Source: Gaiella sp.
GTDB lineage: Bacteria > Actinomycetota > Thermoleophilia > Gaiellales > Gaiellaceae
Direction of reading: 5' to 3'
DNA: 64,000 nt
NCBI GenBank assembly: GCA_027493885.1
Contig: JAOSJZ010000001.1
Span: forward strand, 1,178,001 to 1,242,000
How positions within the stretch are numbered: position 1 is the first letter of the stretch; each line of letters begins with the position of its first letter. The notes under the pieces are model-generated. The model saw only the letters and a program-made list of their open reading frames with translations, ran no database searches and was not told where the DNA came from. The translations under genes and the position numbers were made by a program. Below, piece after piece: positions 1-8,296 of the stretch.

Positions 1-104
1 CTCGGCTGCCCGCCGTTCGCGCAGACGACCGCGACCTCCGCCGGCGCGCCCCAGAGCCGGGCCTCGGCGCCGCTCGAGAGCGCTACGGGGGCGGGGGTCT
101 CCAC
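1..104 (-). CDS. Partial N-terminus, possibly an alpha/beta-hydrolase-like protein
   Basis: An open reading frame starts at a GTG (complement of 102-104) and runs off the left edge after about 34 codons. The visible peptide is a short variable N-terminus followed by a hydrophobic strand ending in VVCANGGQ. That resembles the first strand and oxyanion-loop region of actinobacterial alpha/beta hydrolases that begin 'VVLVNGG'. The fragment is too short to prove the family, and the call rests on reading frame, codon bias and that one motif. Confidence 0.3.
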   Translation of the reverse strand, partial: METPAPVALSSGAEARLWGAPAEVAVVCANGGQP

Positions 105-182
105 TCCGCAAACGCTACCGCCGACCCGGTCCCGACCCACGTCGGCGCGCCGTGCGGCGGGCGCTAAGGTTGTCGCGCGCCC

Positions 183-271
183 GGAGAGGTGTCCGAGCGG
201 TCTAAGGAGCGCGACTGGAAATCGCGTACGTGGTGAAAGCTGCGTCGCGGGTTCAAATCCCGCCCTCTCCG
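183..271 (+). tRNA. tRNA-Ser (GGA anticodon)
   Basis: The acceptor arms GGAGAGG and CCTCTCC pair over seven base pairs and are followed by discriminator G. The anticodon loop reads CTGGAAA, giving anticodon GGA for serine UCC/UCU. A long variable arm lies between the anticodon and T arms, as expected for a class II tRNA, and the T loop contains GGTTCAAATCC. No CCA is encoded. A strong hairpin follows ten bases downstream. Confidence 0.95.
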
Positions 272-280
272 TCGTGTGAC

Positions 281-312
281 GTCGGAGGGAGCCACGGGTG
301 GCTCCCTCCGAC
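281..312 (+). terminator. Hairpin terminator after tRNA-Ser
   Basis: A near-perfect inverted repeat with arms GTCGGAGGGAGCCAC and GTGGCTCCCTCCGAC closes on a very small loop. It lies ten bases after the tRNA. No U tract follows, as is common in high-GC genomes. The neighbouring minus-strand gene stops at 330, so the hairpin could serve both directions. Confidence 0.7.
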
Positions 313-329
313 GCTCCCCCGGTTCGGCG

Positions 330-1250
330 CTACGCGGCGCGCTTCAGGCACTTCTCGAGCCGCTTGGCCTGAGGCTTTCCCTTGTCGTGCCCCTTCGACT
401 TGCCGTGCCCCTTGCCCTTGCCGGACGTCTGTCGCTCCGCGCACCGTTCGGCAGCGTCGCCGATCCGCTCGACGGCGGCCGCACGCGCTGTGGCGCTCTT
501 TATCCGCGCCATCGTCGAGACGCATTTACCGAAGGCGTTTGCACCGTTGTGGTTCGTGCCGTAGGCGATGCGGAACGCGTCTCGGCCCATCTCGGCTCGG
601 AGGCTCTTGCAGGCCTGCCCCGGGCTCATCCGTTGACCGGACGGCGGCTTCGGCCCCTGCGGCCCGAAGAACGTCGACCCGTTCACGATCACTCTGCGGA
701 TGTCGACCGTCTGCTCCCTGTCGGCGAACGCCCAGCCCGAGTCGACGACGAGCGAGATGCCCGTCACCTGGTACGGGCCCACCAGCGCGAGCGCGTGGGC
801 GTACGTGGAGACCTGCGTCCCGGCCTGCACCTGGCTCGTGTCGAACCGACCGTCCGTCGAGCCGATCAGGTTCCCGGACGCGAGCCAGACGTTCTGCGAG
901 CAGCCCGTGAACGACGGCGCCGGCCCGAGGTACACGAACACGTTCTTCTCGCCCGACGGCGTCTGGACACGGATCTGGAAGCGCGGCGAGCCGCCGGCGC
1001 AGTCGTCGTCGGTGACGTCGAGCTCGGTCGACAGGGTCGTGATGCTCGAGAACGTCGTCACGCCGGTGTCCGTGAACGAGGCGCCGGAGAAGTCGTTCGT
1101 CGCCGCGCCGTCACCCGTGTTCGACACGAGCCGGAGGACGCCGTCGGAAACCGTCGCGCCCCCGAAGGGCGTCGCCGTCGCGGCGAGCGCCGCGGGCACG
1201 ATCGCCACTGCGACAACGATCGCCACGGCGGCCGTGATCGGTCGTCTCAT
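330..1250 (-). CDS. Secreted protein of unknown function with Lys/Gly-rich tail
   Basis: A 306-residue protein starting at ATG. Residues 1-23 form a clear Sec signal peptide: MRRP, a hydrophobic core and an AALA-A cleavage-like site. The mature part is rich in beta-type sequence (Thr, Ser, Val, Gly, Asp) and has no recognised enzymatic motif. The last 40 residues or so are strongly basic, with repeated GKGKGHGKSKG-like stretches that could bind polyanions or the cell wall. There are several scattered cysteines. Its 3' end abuts the tRNA-Ser terminator, and a cytochrome c gene ends upstream on the same strand. I do not recognise a family. The coding call rests on the signal peptide and sequence character. 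Confidence 0.7.
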   Translation of the reverse strand: MRRPITAAVAIVVAVAIVPAALAATATPFGGATVSDGVLRLVSNTGDGAATNDFSGASFTDTGVTTFSSITTLSTELDVTDDDCAGGSPRFQIRVQTPSGEKNVFVYLGPAPSFTGCSQNVWLASGNLIGSTDGRFDTSQVQAGTQVSTYAHALALVGPYQVTGISLVVDSGWAFADREQTVDIRRVIVNGSTFFGPQGPKPPSGQRMSPGQACKSLRAEMGRDAFRIAYGTNHNGANAFGKCVSTMARIKSATARAAAVERIGDAAERCAERQTSGKGKGHGKSKGHDKGKPQAKRLEKCLKRAA

Positions 1251-1352
1251 CGCTTCCCCTCTCGTTACGAGCCCGCACCTGTGCGCGAGCCCTTGCTCAC
1301 GTCCCGAGCCTTCCCGATCCGGGCGGGTCGGGGACGATCCCGAACGAAATCC

Positions 1353-1914
1353 TTACGACGCTGCGGCCGCCGACGACACGTAGGCCGCGACGTCCTGGAT
1401 CTGCGTCTCGGACAGCTTGTCCGCGAACGGGGGCATCGCTCCCCTGCCGTTCGTCACGAGGTCGACGACGACCGCCGCGGACGGCTTCGTCTGATCGAGG
1501 CTCGGCCCGACCGTGCCGGTCGCGCCGGCGTCCGCGAGCGTGTGACACGCCGCGCAGCCGGCGCTCTCGAAGACCTGCTTCCCGGCCTCCGCGTCTCCCG
1601 CCGCGGCGGGCGCTTCCGTCGTCGTCTCGCCGGATGTCTCGGTGCCGCTCGGGGTCTCCGTCGTCGAGCCGCCGCCCGCGGCTTCGGAGGCGTGCGCCTC
1701 CTCTACCTCCTGTGTCCCGGTCACCCACACGACCGCGCCCATCTGTGCGATGAAGAGGACGGCGGAGACGAGGATGTACGCATCGAGACGCTTCGGGAAC
1801 CCGGCGCTTCGCTTCCGGAACGAAGATCGCCGTCACGATCGCCCACGTGATGAAGCTGATGGCAACGACGAGGAGCACCGTCTTCCCCAGGCCCGTGATC
1901 GCCGCGACCAGCAT
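1353..1914 (-). CDS. Membrane-anchored c-type cytochrome, frameshifted
   Basis: The ORF track shows only the C-terminal 129 residues. A better model starts at ATG 1914 (MLVAAITGLGK). It runs through a first membrane helix and the AKRR stretch, then shifts frame near 1801 into FPKRLDAY and a second helix (YILVSAVLFIAQ). Next come a Thr/Glu/Ser-rich linker and a mono-heme domain with CAACH and a distal Met in GAMPPF. Removing one G from the GGG run at the junction gives exactly 187 codons. The protein would be a small electron carrier held by two N-terminal helices with the heme domain outside. The shift is either a sequencing error or a true inactivating indel, and I favour error because both halves keep normal codon usage. 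Confidence 0.75.
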
Positions 1915-1993
1915 CGCGCGGACGCTACCACGGCCCTGGAACGCACGATCGCGTGATCGACACGCCCCCCAATCGTGAATAGGGTTTCCATTC

Positions 1994-3211
1994 GTGACGC
2001 CTGCGGAGCGGCTCGACAGGTACGCACGCCTCGCGGTCGAGGTCGCCGTCAACCTCCAGCCGGGGCAGTTCCTGCGGATCTCGGCGGACCCGGAGCACCT
2101 TGCCCTCGTCCGCGCGATCGGCGCCGTCGCCTACGAGCGCGGCGCCCGGCTCGTCGAGGTCGTCTACCGCGACGCGCACCTGAAGCGCGCCCGCGTCGAG
2201 CACGCCCCCGACGACTCGCTCGACTGGAGCCCGCCATGGGCCCTGGCGCTCATCGACCACATGGTCTCCACGCGGGGAGCGACCATCACGATCACCGGCG
2301 AGGCCGAGCCCGAGCTGCTCGCCGACCTCGACCAGCGGCGGACGCAGAGGACGCGGCCGCGGCTCGCGGTCGAGAAGCTGCTCGATGCCGAGAACCGCCG
2401 GCTCGTGCAGTGGACGATCGTCGGCTGCCCGAACGAGGGGTGGGCGCGGACGGTCTTCGGCGAGCCGGACGTCGAGCGTCTCTGGGACGCGGTCATCACC
2501 GCCACCCGGCTCGACGAGCCCGACCCGGTCGCCGCCTGGCGCGAGCATGTCGCCCGGCTCCGCGAGCGCGCCGCGACGCTCGACCAGCGCGCGTTCGAGG
2601 CGATCCGGTTCGTCGGCCCCGGCACCGACCTGCGTGTCGGCCTCCCGGGGGGCCATCGCTGGCTGACCGGCGCCGAGGACACCGTCGACGGTATCCCGCA
2701 CCTCGTCAACGTCCCCACCGAGGAGGTGTTCACGACGCCCGACCGGCGACGCGCTGAGGGCGTCGTCCGATCGACGTTCCCCCTGTCGCTCGGCGGGACG
2801 ATCGTACGCGGGCTCGAGCTCCGCCTGGCCGGCGGCAAGGTCGTGGAGGTGCGTGCCGAGTCGGGCGTCGACGCGGTCCGCGAGGAGATGGCGACGGACG
2901 ACGGCGCGAGCTACCTGGGGGAAGTCGCGCTAGTGGACGGAGACTCACGCGTGCGGCAGACGGGCGTCGTCTTCTACGACACCCTGTTCGACGAGAACGC
3001 CGCCTGCCACATCGCGTGGGGCCAGGGCACCCAGGGCGCGCTCGCCGGCGGCGAGCAGATGACGGCCGAGGAGCTCGCCGCGCAGGGCTACAACGACTCG
3101 GTCGTCCACACCGACTTCATGGTCGGCGGACCCGACGTGACCGTCCTCGGCGTCGAGAACGGCGGCGCCGAGGTCCCGATCATCACCGACGACGCCTGGG
3201 TTCTCTCCTGA
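1994..3211 (+). CDS. Aminopeptidase, peptidase family M29
   Basis: The 405-residue product matches the length and layout of the M29 (AmpS/PepS/aminopeptidase T) metallopeptidases, which cleave N-terminal residues from peptides in the cytoplasm using two metal ions. Family features seen are the start 'MTPAERLDRYARLAVEVAVNL', the GQFLRI strand, and the C-terminal block with ENAACHIAWGQG followed by NDSVVHTDFMVGG, which carry the conserved Glu/His/Asp ligands. It is transcribed divergently from the upstream cytochrome gene with an 80-base gap. The start is the first ATG in frame, only a weak ribosome site is visible, and the substrate cannot be inferred. Confidence 0.9.
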   Translation: MTPAERLDRYARLAVEVAVNLQPGQFLRISADPEHLALVRAIGAVAYERGARLVEVVYRDAHLKRARVEHAPDDSLDWSPPWALALIDHMVSTRGATITITGEAEPELLADLDQRRTQRTRPRLAVEKLLDAENRRLVQWTIVGCPNEGWARTVFGEPDVERLWDAVITATRLDEPDPVAAWREHVARLRERAATLDQRAFEAIRFVGPGTDLRVGLPGGHRWLTGAEDTVDGIPHLVNVPTEEVFTTPDRRRAEGVVRSTFPLSLGGTIVRGLELRLAGGKVVEVRAESGVDAVREEMATDDGASYLGEVALVDGDSRVRQTGVVFYDTLFDENAACHIAWGQGTQGALAGGEQMTAEELAAQGYNDSVVHTDFMVGGPDVTVLGVENGGAEVPIITDDAWVLS

Positions 3212-3277
3212 GCGAGCCGCGCGGAGTACCTCGGGGCGCCGCCCGCCCGGAGCACCTCGAGGCCGCGCGCCGGCGCC

Positions 3278-3330
3278 GAGATCACCAGGCAACAGTCTGT
3301 TGGGGAGATCACCAAGTAAACAGTCTCTTG
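3278..3330 (+). repeat. Pair of 25-26 bp direct repeats with a palindromic core
   Basis: Two adjacent copies beginning GAGATCACCA (3278-3302 and 3305-3330) differ at only a few positions. The first copy ends in the palindrome CAACAGTCTGTTG and the second in a degenerate AACAGTCTCTTG. They lie between the aminopeptidase stop and tRNA-Val. The same 13-base core lies at the purK start near 43.9 kb. Confidence 0.7.
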
Positions 3331-3372
3331 CAAGGGCGACTGCCGATCGTCGGGTAGCCTTGGCGTCCTCCC

Positions 3373-3444
3373 GGGCGCATAGCTCAGCGGGAGAGCGCTC
3401 GCTTCACACGCGAGAGGCCCCTGGTTCGATCCCAGGTGCGCCCA
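3373..3444 (+). tRNA. tRNA-Val (CAC anticodon)
   Basis: GGGCGCA pairs with TGCGCCC to form the acceptor stem, followed by discriminator A. The D arm is AGCTCAGCGGGAGAGC, the anticodon loop CTTCACACG gives anticodon CAC for valine GUG, and the T arm is CTGGTTCGATCCCAG. CCA is not encoded. Protein-like ORFs called across this interval on either strand are artefacts of the tRNA. Confidence 0.95.
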
Positions 3445-3752
3445 TCCCCGCGGGTTCCGGGGCCGCTTCAGCACGCGCCACTTGCTCCGAGCGACGCGGC
3501 TCGTCACCTCCGGTGGCAGCCTCCGCGTCGTCGACGGCGCCGGTCGACCTTCCTCGCCCGCGCGGGGTGCGTGTGGTCGCGTTGGAGCAGGAGCTGCACG
3601 CGGAGCTCCTCGGCTCCGGGGCGTGGGTGACGTCGTGCCTTGTGAGACGCACTTCACCACGTCGAGCGTCGGCCGAGCTGTCGCCGCCTGCGGGGAAGCG
3701 GCAGCCGGGAGCTTGGTCCGCAGCCGCCGCGGGACGCGTCGGCTCGCGCGGC
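3445..3752. other. Gap with no supported gene
   Basis: Between tRNA-Val and the next credible gene I see no ORF with a start, ribosome site and protein-like composition. Both strands are open over long stretches only because of the high G+C content. No repeat or clear hairpin terminator stands out. Confidence 0.4.
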
Positions 3753-4046
3753 CTACCGGGCGCCGGTGGCCGCCTTGCGCTGCGGCCTCCGCAGCGCCTG
3801 CCCCGGGTCGCGAACGCACTTGGTCGTACCCGACCGGAGGACGACCACCTCGCACGATCGTGCCGGGCTCGACGACCTTGCGAGCGCGGGAAGCGCGACG
3901 AACCACACGGTCGCGGCCGCTAGCGCGACGACGAGGAGGAGAAGGAGCGGGAGCGCGCCGCTCGGCGCGCGCGACGCCTCCTTCGCGACGGTTGCCTCGG
4001 GCAGGCCGTACGCAACGCTGGGGGAAAGCCGGGTGGGCTGCCGCAT
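3753..4046 (-). CDS. Small single-pass membrane protein, unknown function
   Basis: The frame encodes about 97 residues with one strong membrane helix (roughly residues 32-55, leucine/valine/alanine rich). A short outer part follows with two cysteines (RSCEVVVL...TTKCV) and a basic C-terminus. The track begins at an ATG six bases upstream. The ATG at 4046 is better spaced, nine bases, from the GGAGG ribosome site. It lies downstream of the PELVLVDP-motif proteins on the same strand. No family is recognised, and I judge it real from the ribosome site and helix. Confidence 0.5.
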   Translation of the reverse strand: MRQPTRLSPSVAYGLPEATVAKEASRAPSGALPLLLLLVVALAAATVWFVALPALARSSSPARSCEVVVLRSGTTKCVRDPGQALRRPQRKAATGAR

Positions 4047-4052
4047 GTCCAT

Positions 4053-4307
4053 GTTCCTCCGCAGTGGGACGCCAGAGCTTCCCCCCGTGTATCGGCTTTC
4101 CGCCGTTCCGGCATGAGACGCTCACTCGAGGGAGAGCCGCCCTGCCGAGAGTCGGCCTCAACCTCCGAGGGACACGCTCGTGGGACGGCGGCGCGGGCCG
4201 CCGGTCAGAACCCGCCCGCGGCGTCGCGATCTCCGAGACGTAGCGCGCCCCGACGAGCCGGGTGTACCAGGCGGAGAGGCGAGGCCGCAGCGGCCACGCC
4301 GGCCGCG
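4053..4307. other. Gap with possible decayed coding sequence
   Basis: On the minus strand a short stretch reads like protein (AWYTRLVGARYVSEIATP, near 4220-4280), but no frame joins it to a start or to the neighbouring genes without several shifts. It may be the middle of a broken relative of the 4587-5869 gene. Otherwise nothing is identifiable. Confidence 0.3.
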
Positions 4308-4550
4308 TCAGCCGCGCTGTCCGACCGGAGCCGCCGTCCCCGCGGGCTCGCCGCCCCGGGGTGGCTGCGACACGTGGTGGAGGACGGGGAGCGGCGGCGT
4401 CCGTCGGCGGAAGAGCAGCGGGACGCGAGGGCGCACCCGCCGCGAGAGGTCGGGATCGACGAGCACGAGCTCGGGTGTGATCCGTCGCAGCTCGTCGACG
4501 CGATGACCGGAGGTGCTCGCCGCAGAGCCCATCGTGAGCTCTATCGGCAC
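4308..4550 (-). pseudogene. Truncated copy of the PELVLVDP-motif protein
   Basis: This 80-residue frame contains ELRRITPELVLVDPDL, which closely matches the N-terminal ELSGISPELVLVDPEL of the larger gene immediately upstream. After the motif it is proline/arginine rich and stops early, whereas the larger gene continues to a membrane helix and a beta-sandwich-like domain. The 4046-3753 membrane protein downstream might be the detached C-terminal half. It is either a small real paralogue or a duplicate broken by indels. I lean to a broken duplicate because protein-like sequence resumes in another frame near 4280. Confidence 0.45.
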
Positions 4551-4586
4551 CTGACCGGCGCGACTTGAGGCCGCGGGCCGCGGGCC

Positions 4587-5869
4587 TCAGACGGTCAGCT
4601 TCGCCTGCACGACCGCCTGCGTCGCGCGGCCGCTCTTCGTCACGGGCCAGACGTACCAGCGGTACGCGCCCGGTGTGAGCGTCACGGTGCGTCCCTGGTA
4701 GCGCCAGGTGGGACCGAGCTCGAGCACCGGCTCCTTCGTCTCCCGCACGAGGACGCGCTCTGCGCCCCTGAAGAGCTCCACGTGGTATCCGATCGCGCCC
4801 TCGACCGGCGCCCAGGCGAAGCGGCGCGCCGCGGGCGGCGCCCCCGGGGCCGTCGCGGGAACTGCCTTCGCCGTCTTCGGCGTCGGCCTGGGGGCGGCGG
4901 GAGGGGTCCTCGGCTGCGTCGCCGTGCGTGTCTTCGGCGCCGCAGGAGCCTTCGGCTCGGCGGAGGTCGTCGGCTTGGGCGAAACGCCTGCTGCCGCCTT
5001 CGGCGTCGCTCGGGCCTTGGGCTTCGGCGTCGGGCTCGGCTTCTTCGTCGCGCTCGCCGAGGGTCTTGCCGGAGACGGCGCCGTCCGCACGGCGGGCTTC
5101 GGCTTCGGCTTCGGCTTCGGCTTCGACGCGGGCTGCCGGGCGCGCGGGGCCGGGCTCTTCGCCTGCGGGCCCGCGACCGTCTGCGACGTCTCCGATGGTC
5201 CGCCCGTGAGCTGGAGGAGCCCGAGCACGGCCGCCGAGGCAACGGCGATGCCGCCGAGCAGCGCGAGGACGCGTCGTCCCTTCCGAGCCGGGCGCGACGC
5301 ACGGACAGGGCGGGGAGCCGCGGAGGTCCGCTTGACGGGATGCGGCATGACCGGCTCGGCTGTCGAGCCGAGCGCGTGGGGCGCGGATCGCGCCCGTTCC
5401 GGAAGCGCCGTCGCGGTCGAGCGGCGCGCGGGCTCCGCGAGGGGAGGCGGGATCTCCGGCCGCAGTGAAGTGACGGCGCGTGCGGGCTCGGCATCGACGA
5501 TGCGCTCGGAGAGCTCCGCTCCGGTCGTCGCCGCCGGCGGCGCGCCCGCGCCTGCCGGGGGCGGGGACTGCGCCGGGGGCTCGCGACCGGCTCGGCGTCG
5601 ACCACCGGCCCGGACTTCCGTTCCGCGGCTGCCGGTGGCCCGCCGGGCGCCGGCCGGGGCACGATCGCCGGCTCGGCGGCGGGGGCCGGGACGAGGCGCA
5701 GCGTCGACGCTCGTCGCGGACGCGGCAACGCGGGCGCGCCGAGCGGCGGCTCGCGATCGCGCACGAGCCGGGCGAGCTCGGGGTCGACGAGGACGAGCTC
5801 GGGGCTGATCCCGGAAAGCTCGTCGTCCGCGTCGTCACCGGGGGGATGTCCGCGACGGACCTCATCCAA
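4587..5869 (-). CDS. Membrane protein: PELVLVDP motif, Pro-rich stalk, FN3-like domain (frameshifted)
   Basis: The track splits this gene into a 253-residue C-terminal frame and an N-terminal frame starting at 5869. Translating upstream of 5348 shows continuous protein-like sequence (GAELSERIVDAEPARAV) up to about 5583, where one missing base switches frame to the 5869 start. Adding one base gives 428 codons. Order: acidic N-terminus with SGISPELVLVDPEL, a Pro-rich cytoplasmic segment, a basic stop-transfer and one membrane helix (VLALLGGIAVASAAVLGLLQL), a long Lys-Pro/Ala-Pro stalk, then a C-terminal beta-sandwich-like domain resembling fibronectin type III (FAWAPVEGAIGYHVELFRG...YRWYVWPV). 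It follows the molybdenum enzyme gene by 39 bases. Function is unknown; the layout suggests a surface-displayed domain on a stalk. Confidence 0.65.
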
Positions 5870-5908
5870 TCTTCATCGGCCGGGCTCGGCCTCCGCTTGA
5901 CGAGCGCC

Positions 5909-8224
5909 CTATCGTACAGGCCTCGGACGCCGCGCATCGGCACGCCCGGCGTCACCGGCGAGCAGAGCGTCCAGGGCGGCAGGGCTCAGCGGAAGCCGCC
6001 TCACGCCCGCCCCGAACGAACCGAGCGCGTCCGCCACCGCGTTCGCCACCGCCGCGCCGACGCCGACGACGCCCGCCTCACCGGCTCCCTTCACGCCGAG
6101 CGCGTTCGTCGTCGCCCATCCGTCCAGAAGCTCGATGCGGAGCCTCGCCGGAACGTCCGCGCAGCCCGGGAGGAGATAGTCGAGGAACGAGAGCGACAGC
6201 AGCTGGCCGTCCTCGTCGTAGCAGAGCTCCTCGAGGAGCGTCACCCCGAGCCCGTGCACCGCGCCGCCGCGCACCTGGCCGAAGACCGACGGCGGGTCGA
6301 GCGGGCGGCCGCAATCGCACGCGAGCGCGAGCTCCTCCACCGTCACGATGGCGCAGGCAGGATCGACGGAGACCAGGGCGACGTCACCCCCGAACCCGAA
6401 CGTCGGCTGCGGATCCCGGTGCACTCCCGAGGCCGTCAGCCCGTCGAGCTCGCTCCAGGCGACGAAGCGGCCGTCGGCCTCGAGACCCGCGTCCACGAGC
6501 GCGACGTCCCCTGGAGCGACCCCGCAGCGCTCGGCGACAGCCTGCCGCGCCTCCGCTGCGAGCAGCTCGCAGCCCACGCGCACGGCGTTGCCGACGAAGA
6601 TCGTCAGCCGGCTCGAATACGTGCCCGCAGTCCGCACCGAGCCCCGTGCCTCACCCGAGACGACGTCCACCGACTCGCCCGGCACCCCGAGCGTCTCCGA
6701 CACCACCAGACGGACGGTGCGCTCGAGCCCCTGGCCGACCTCGCTCGCGGCCGTCTCGACGACGACGCGTCCGTTGCGAACGCCGACCCCGACCTGCTCC
6801 TCGCCACCGAGCCCCGAGTGGGCGACGAAGAGCCCGAGGCCGACCCCGACGAGCTCGCCGCGGGAGCGGCGCAGGTCGCGCCGAGCACGCAGCTCCTCGA
6901 GCCCGCTCCCGGCGACGAGCCTCTCGAAGAACGCGGGGAAGTCGCCGTCCGCGTACACGAGATTGTGGGCGTCGCCCCCGAAGCGCCTGGTGAACGGCAT
7001 CGCGCTCGCCGGGACGAGGCTCCTGCGACGCACCTCGGCGGGGTCGACCCCGACCCGGGCGGCGGCGATGTCGATCGCGCGCTCACGCGCGAACGTCGAC
7101 TCGAGCGCGACCGGCGCGCGCACCGACCCGACGGGTGTCTTGCTCGTCGCCCAGCCCGTCGCGACGATCGACGTCGCGTCCCAGCGGTAGGGGCCCACCA
7201 GCTCCTCGATCGCGAGCAGCGCCAGGCGGCCGCCGTTGCCGCGCGCGTAGGCACCCAGGTCGAGATCGACCGCGGCGGCGAGCGCGAGCAACCGGCCGTC
7301 GCGGGCGAGCCCGAGCCGGAGACGCCAGCGCAGCTCCGGCGCGTGGTTGATCGCCACGAAGTGCTCACGCCGGTCCTCGATCCAGCGCACGGGCCGCCCG
7401 GTCACGCGCGCGGCCCAGGGAATCAGGAAGTCCTCCGGGTAGACCTCGCCGCGAACGCCGAACATGCCGCCGACACTCACCCTGTGGCAGACCACGTCCT
7501 GCTCGTCGAGCCCGAACCACGAGGCTAGGACGTCGCGGTTGAACGAGACGAACTTCGCCGCCCCCCAGAGCTCGAGGCGCCCTCCTCCGGGAGACCACGC
7601 GGCCACGAGACCCCTCGTCTCGAGCGGGAGCCCCGTGTGGCGACCGGTGCGGAGCTCCTCCTCGACGACGACCGCGGCTCTCTCGAGGATGCGCTCCACC
7701 TCGCCCCGCGCCGTCTCGTAGCGGCAGAGGACGTTGCCCTCGGGGCGGTCGAATAGCCGCTGCTCCGCCCCCGGTCCCGGCACGAGCACGGGCGGCAGCG
7801 GGTCGATCTCGACGACGACGTGCTCGGCCGCGTCCTCCGCGGCGGCCGCATCCTCCGCGACCACCACGGCGACCGGCTCGCCGACGTACCGCACCCGACC
7901 GGCGGCGAGTACCGGCTGCACGGTCGCCGCCATGCCGGGGCGCTCGAAGCTGCGGATCGGAATCACCGTCGGGCGCGGGAGCTCCGCTGCCGTGAGCACG
8001 GCGCGCACCCCGGACATACGACGGGCTCTTGCCGCGTCGACGGCGAGGAGCCGTCCGTGTGCCTCGTGGCTCCGCACGACGACCGCCGCGAGCGCCCCGG
8101 GCACGTGGACGTCGCCGACGAAGAGCCCTTCCCCGGTCAGGAGCTCCGTTCCGTGCGGCGGCGCGCTCGGCACGCGCACGCCGACGTGCTCCCGCGGCAG
8201 CACGGCGGCGTCCGTCACGAGCAC
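5909..8224 (-). CDS. Molybdopterin-binding (large) subunit of the xanthine/CO dehydrogenase family, orphan
   Basis: The 771-residue protein matches the large subunit of xanthine dehydrogenase/aldehyde oxidase/CO dehydrogenase-type hydroxylases. The N-terminal a/b hammerhead domain (residues 15-130, TGEGLFVGDV) is followed by Mo-cofactor domains with GGMFGVRGEVYPED, an arginine-containing active-site stretch VGSVRAPVALESTFARER, and the C-terminal KGAGEAGVVG holding the expected catalytic Glu. The CO-dehydrogenase VAYRCSFR loop is absent, so CO oxidation is unlikely. Neither the FAD nor the [2Fe-2S] subunit is in the window, so partners must lie elsewhere. It follows the nitrate reductase genes and a CobW-like GTPase on the same strand and may be co-transcribed with them. 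Substrate unknown. Confidence 0.85.
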   Translation of the reverse strand: MLVTDAAVLPREHVGVRVPSAPPHGTELLTGEGLFVGDVHVPGALAAVVVRSHEAHGRLLAVDAARARRMSGVRAVLTAAELPRPTVIPIRSFERPGMAATVQPVLAAGRVRYVGEPVAVVVAEDAAAAEDAAEHVVVEIDPLPPVLVPGPGAEQRLFDRPEGNVLCRYETARGEVERILERAAVVVEEELRTGRHTGLPLETRGLVAAWSPGGGRLELWGAAKFVSFNRDVLASWFGLDEQDVVCHRVSVGGMFGVRGEVYPEDFLIPWAARVTGRPVRWIEDRREHFVAINHAPELRWRLRLGLARDGRLLALAAAVDLDLGAYARGNGGRLALLAIEELVGPYRWDATSIVATGWATSKTPVGSVRAPVALESTFARERAIDIAAARVGVDPAEVRRRSLVPASAMPFTRRFGGDAHNLVYADGDFPAFFERLVAGSGLEELRARRDLRRSRGELVGVGLGLFVAHSGLGGEEQVGVGVRNGRVVVETAASEVGQGLERTVRLVVSETLGVPGESVDVVSGEARGSVRTAGTYSSRLTIFVGNAVRVGCELLAAEARQAVAERCGVAPGDVALVDAGLEADGRFVAWSELDGLTASGVHRDPQPTFGFGGDVALVSVDPACAIVTVEELALACDCGRPLDPPSVFGQVRGGAVHGLGVTLLEELCYDEDGQLLSLSFLDYLLPGCADVPARLRIELLDGWATTNALGVKGAGEAGVVGVGAAVANAVADALGSFGAGVRRLPLSPAALDALLAGDAGRADARRPRPVR

Positions 8225-8296
8225 GCCCCACCGGGTACCTCACCGAGCCGGTGTCTCACCGCCGCGATCGTACGTCGCCGGCGCGGCGAGCTGCGC

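Noticed and set aside
3404-3652. Protein ORF ending MGAPGIEPGASRV
   Set aside because: This phrase is the known translation of a tRNA antisense strand; the interval is tRNA-Val.
4056-4200. Possible cyclic-di-nucleotide riboswitch upstream of the small membrane protein
   Set aside because: A few matching short blocks (GGAAAGCCG, GGCGTC) but no consistent helices or the conserved core of known classes.
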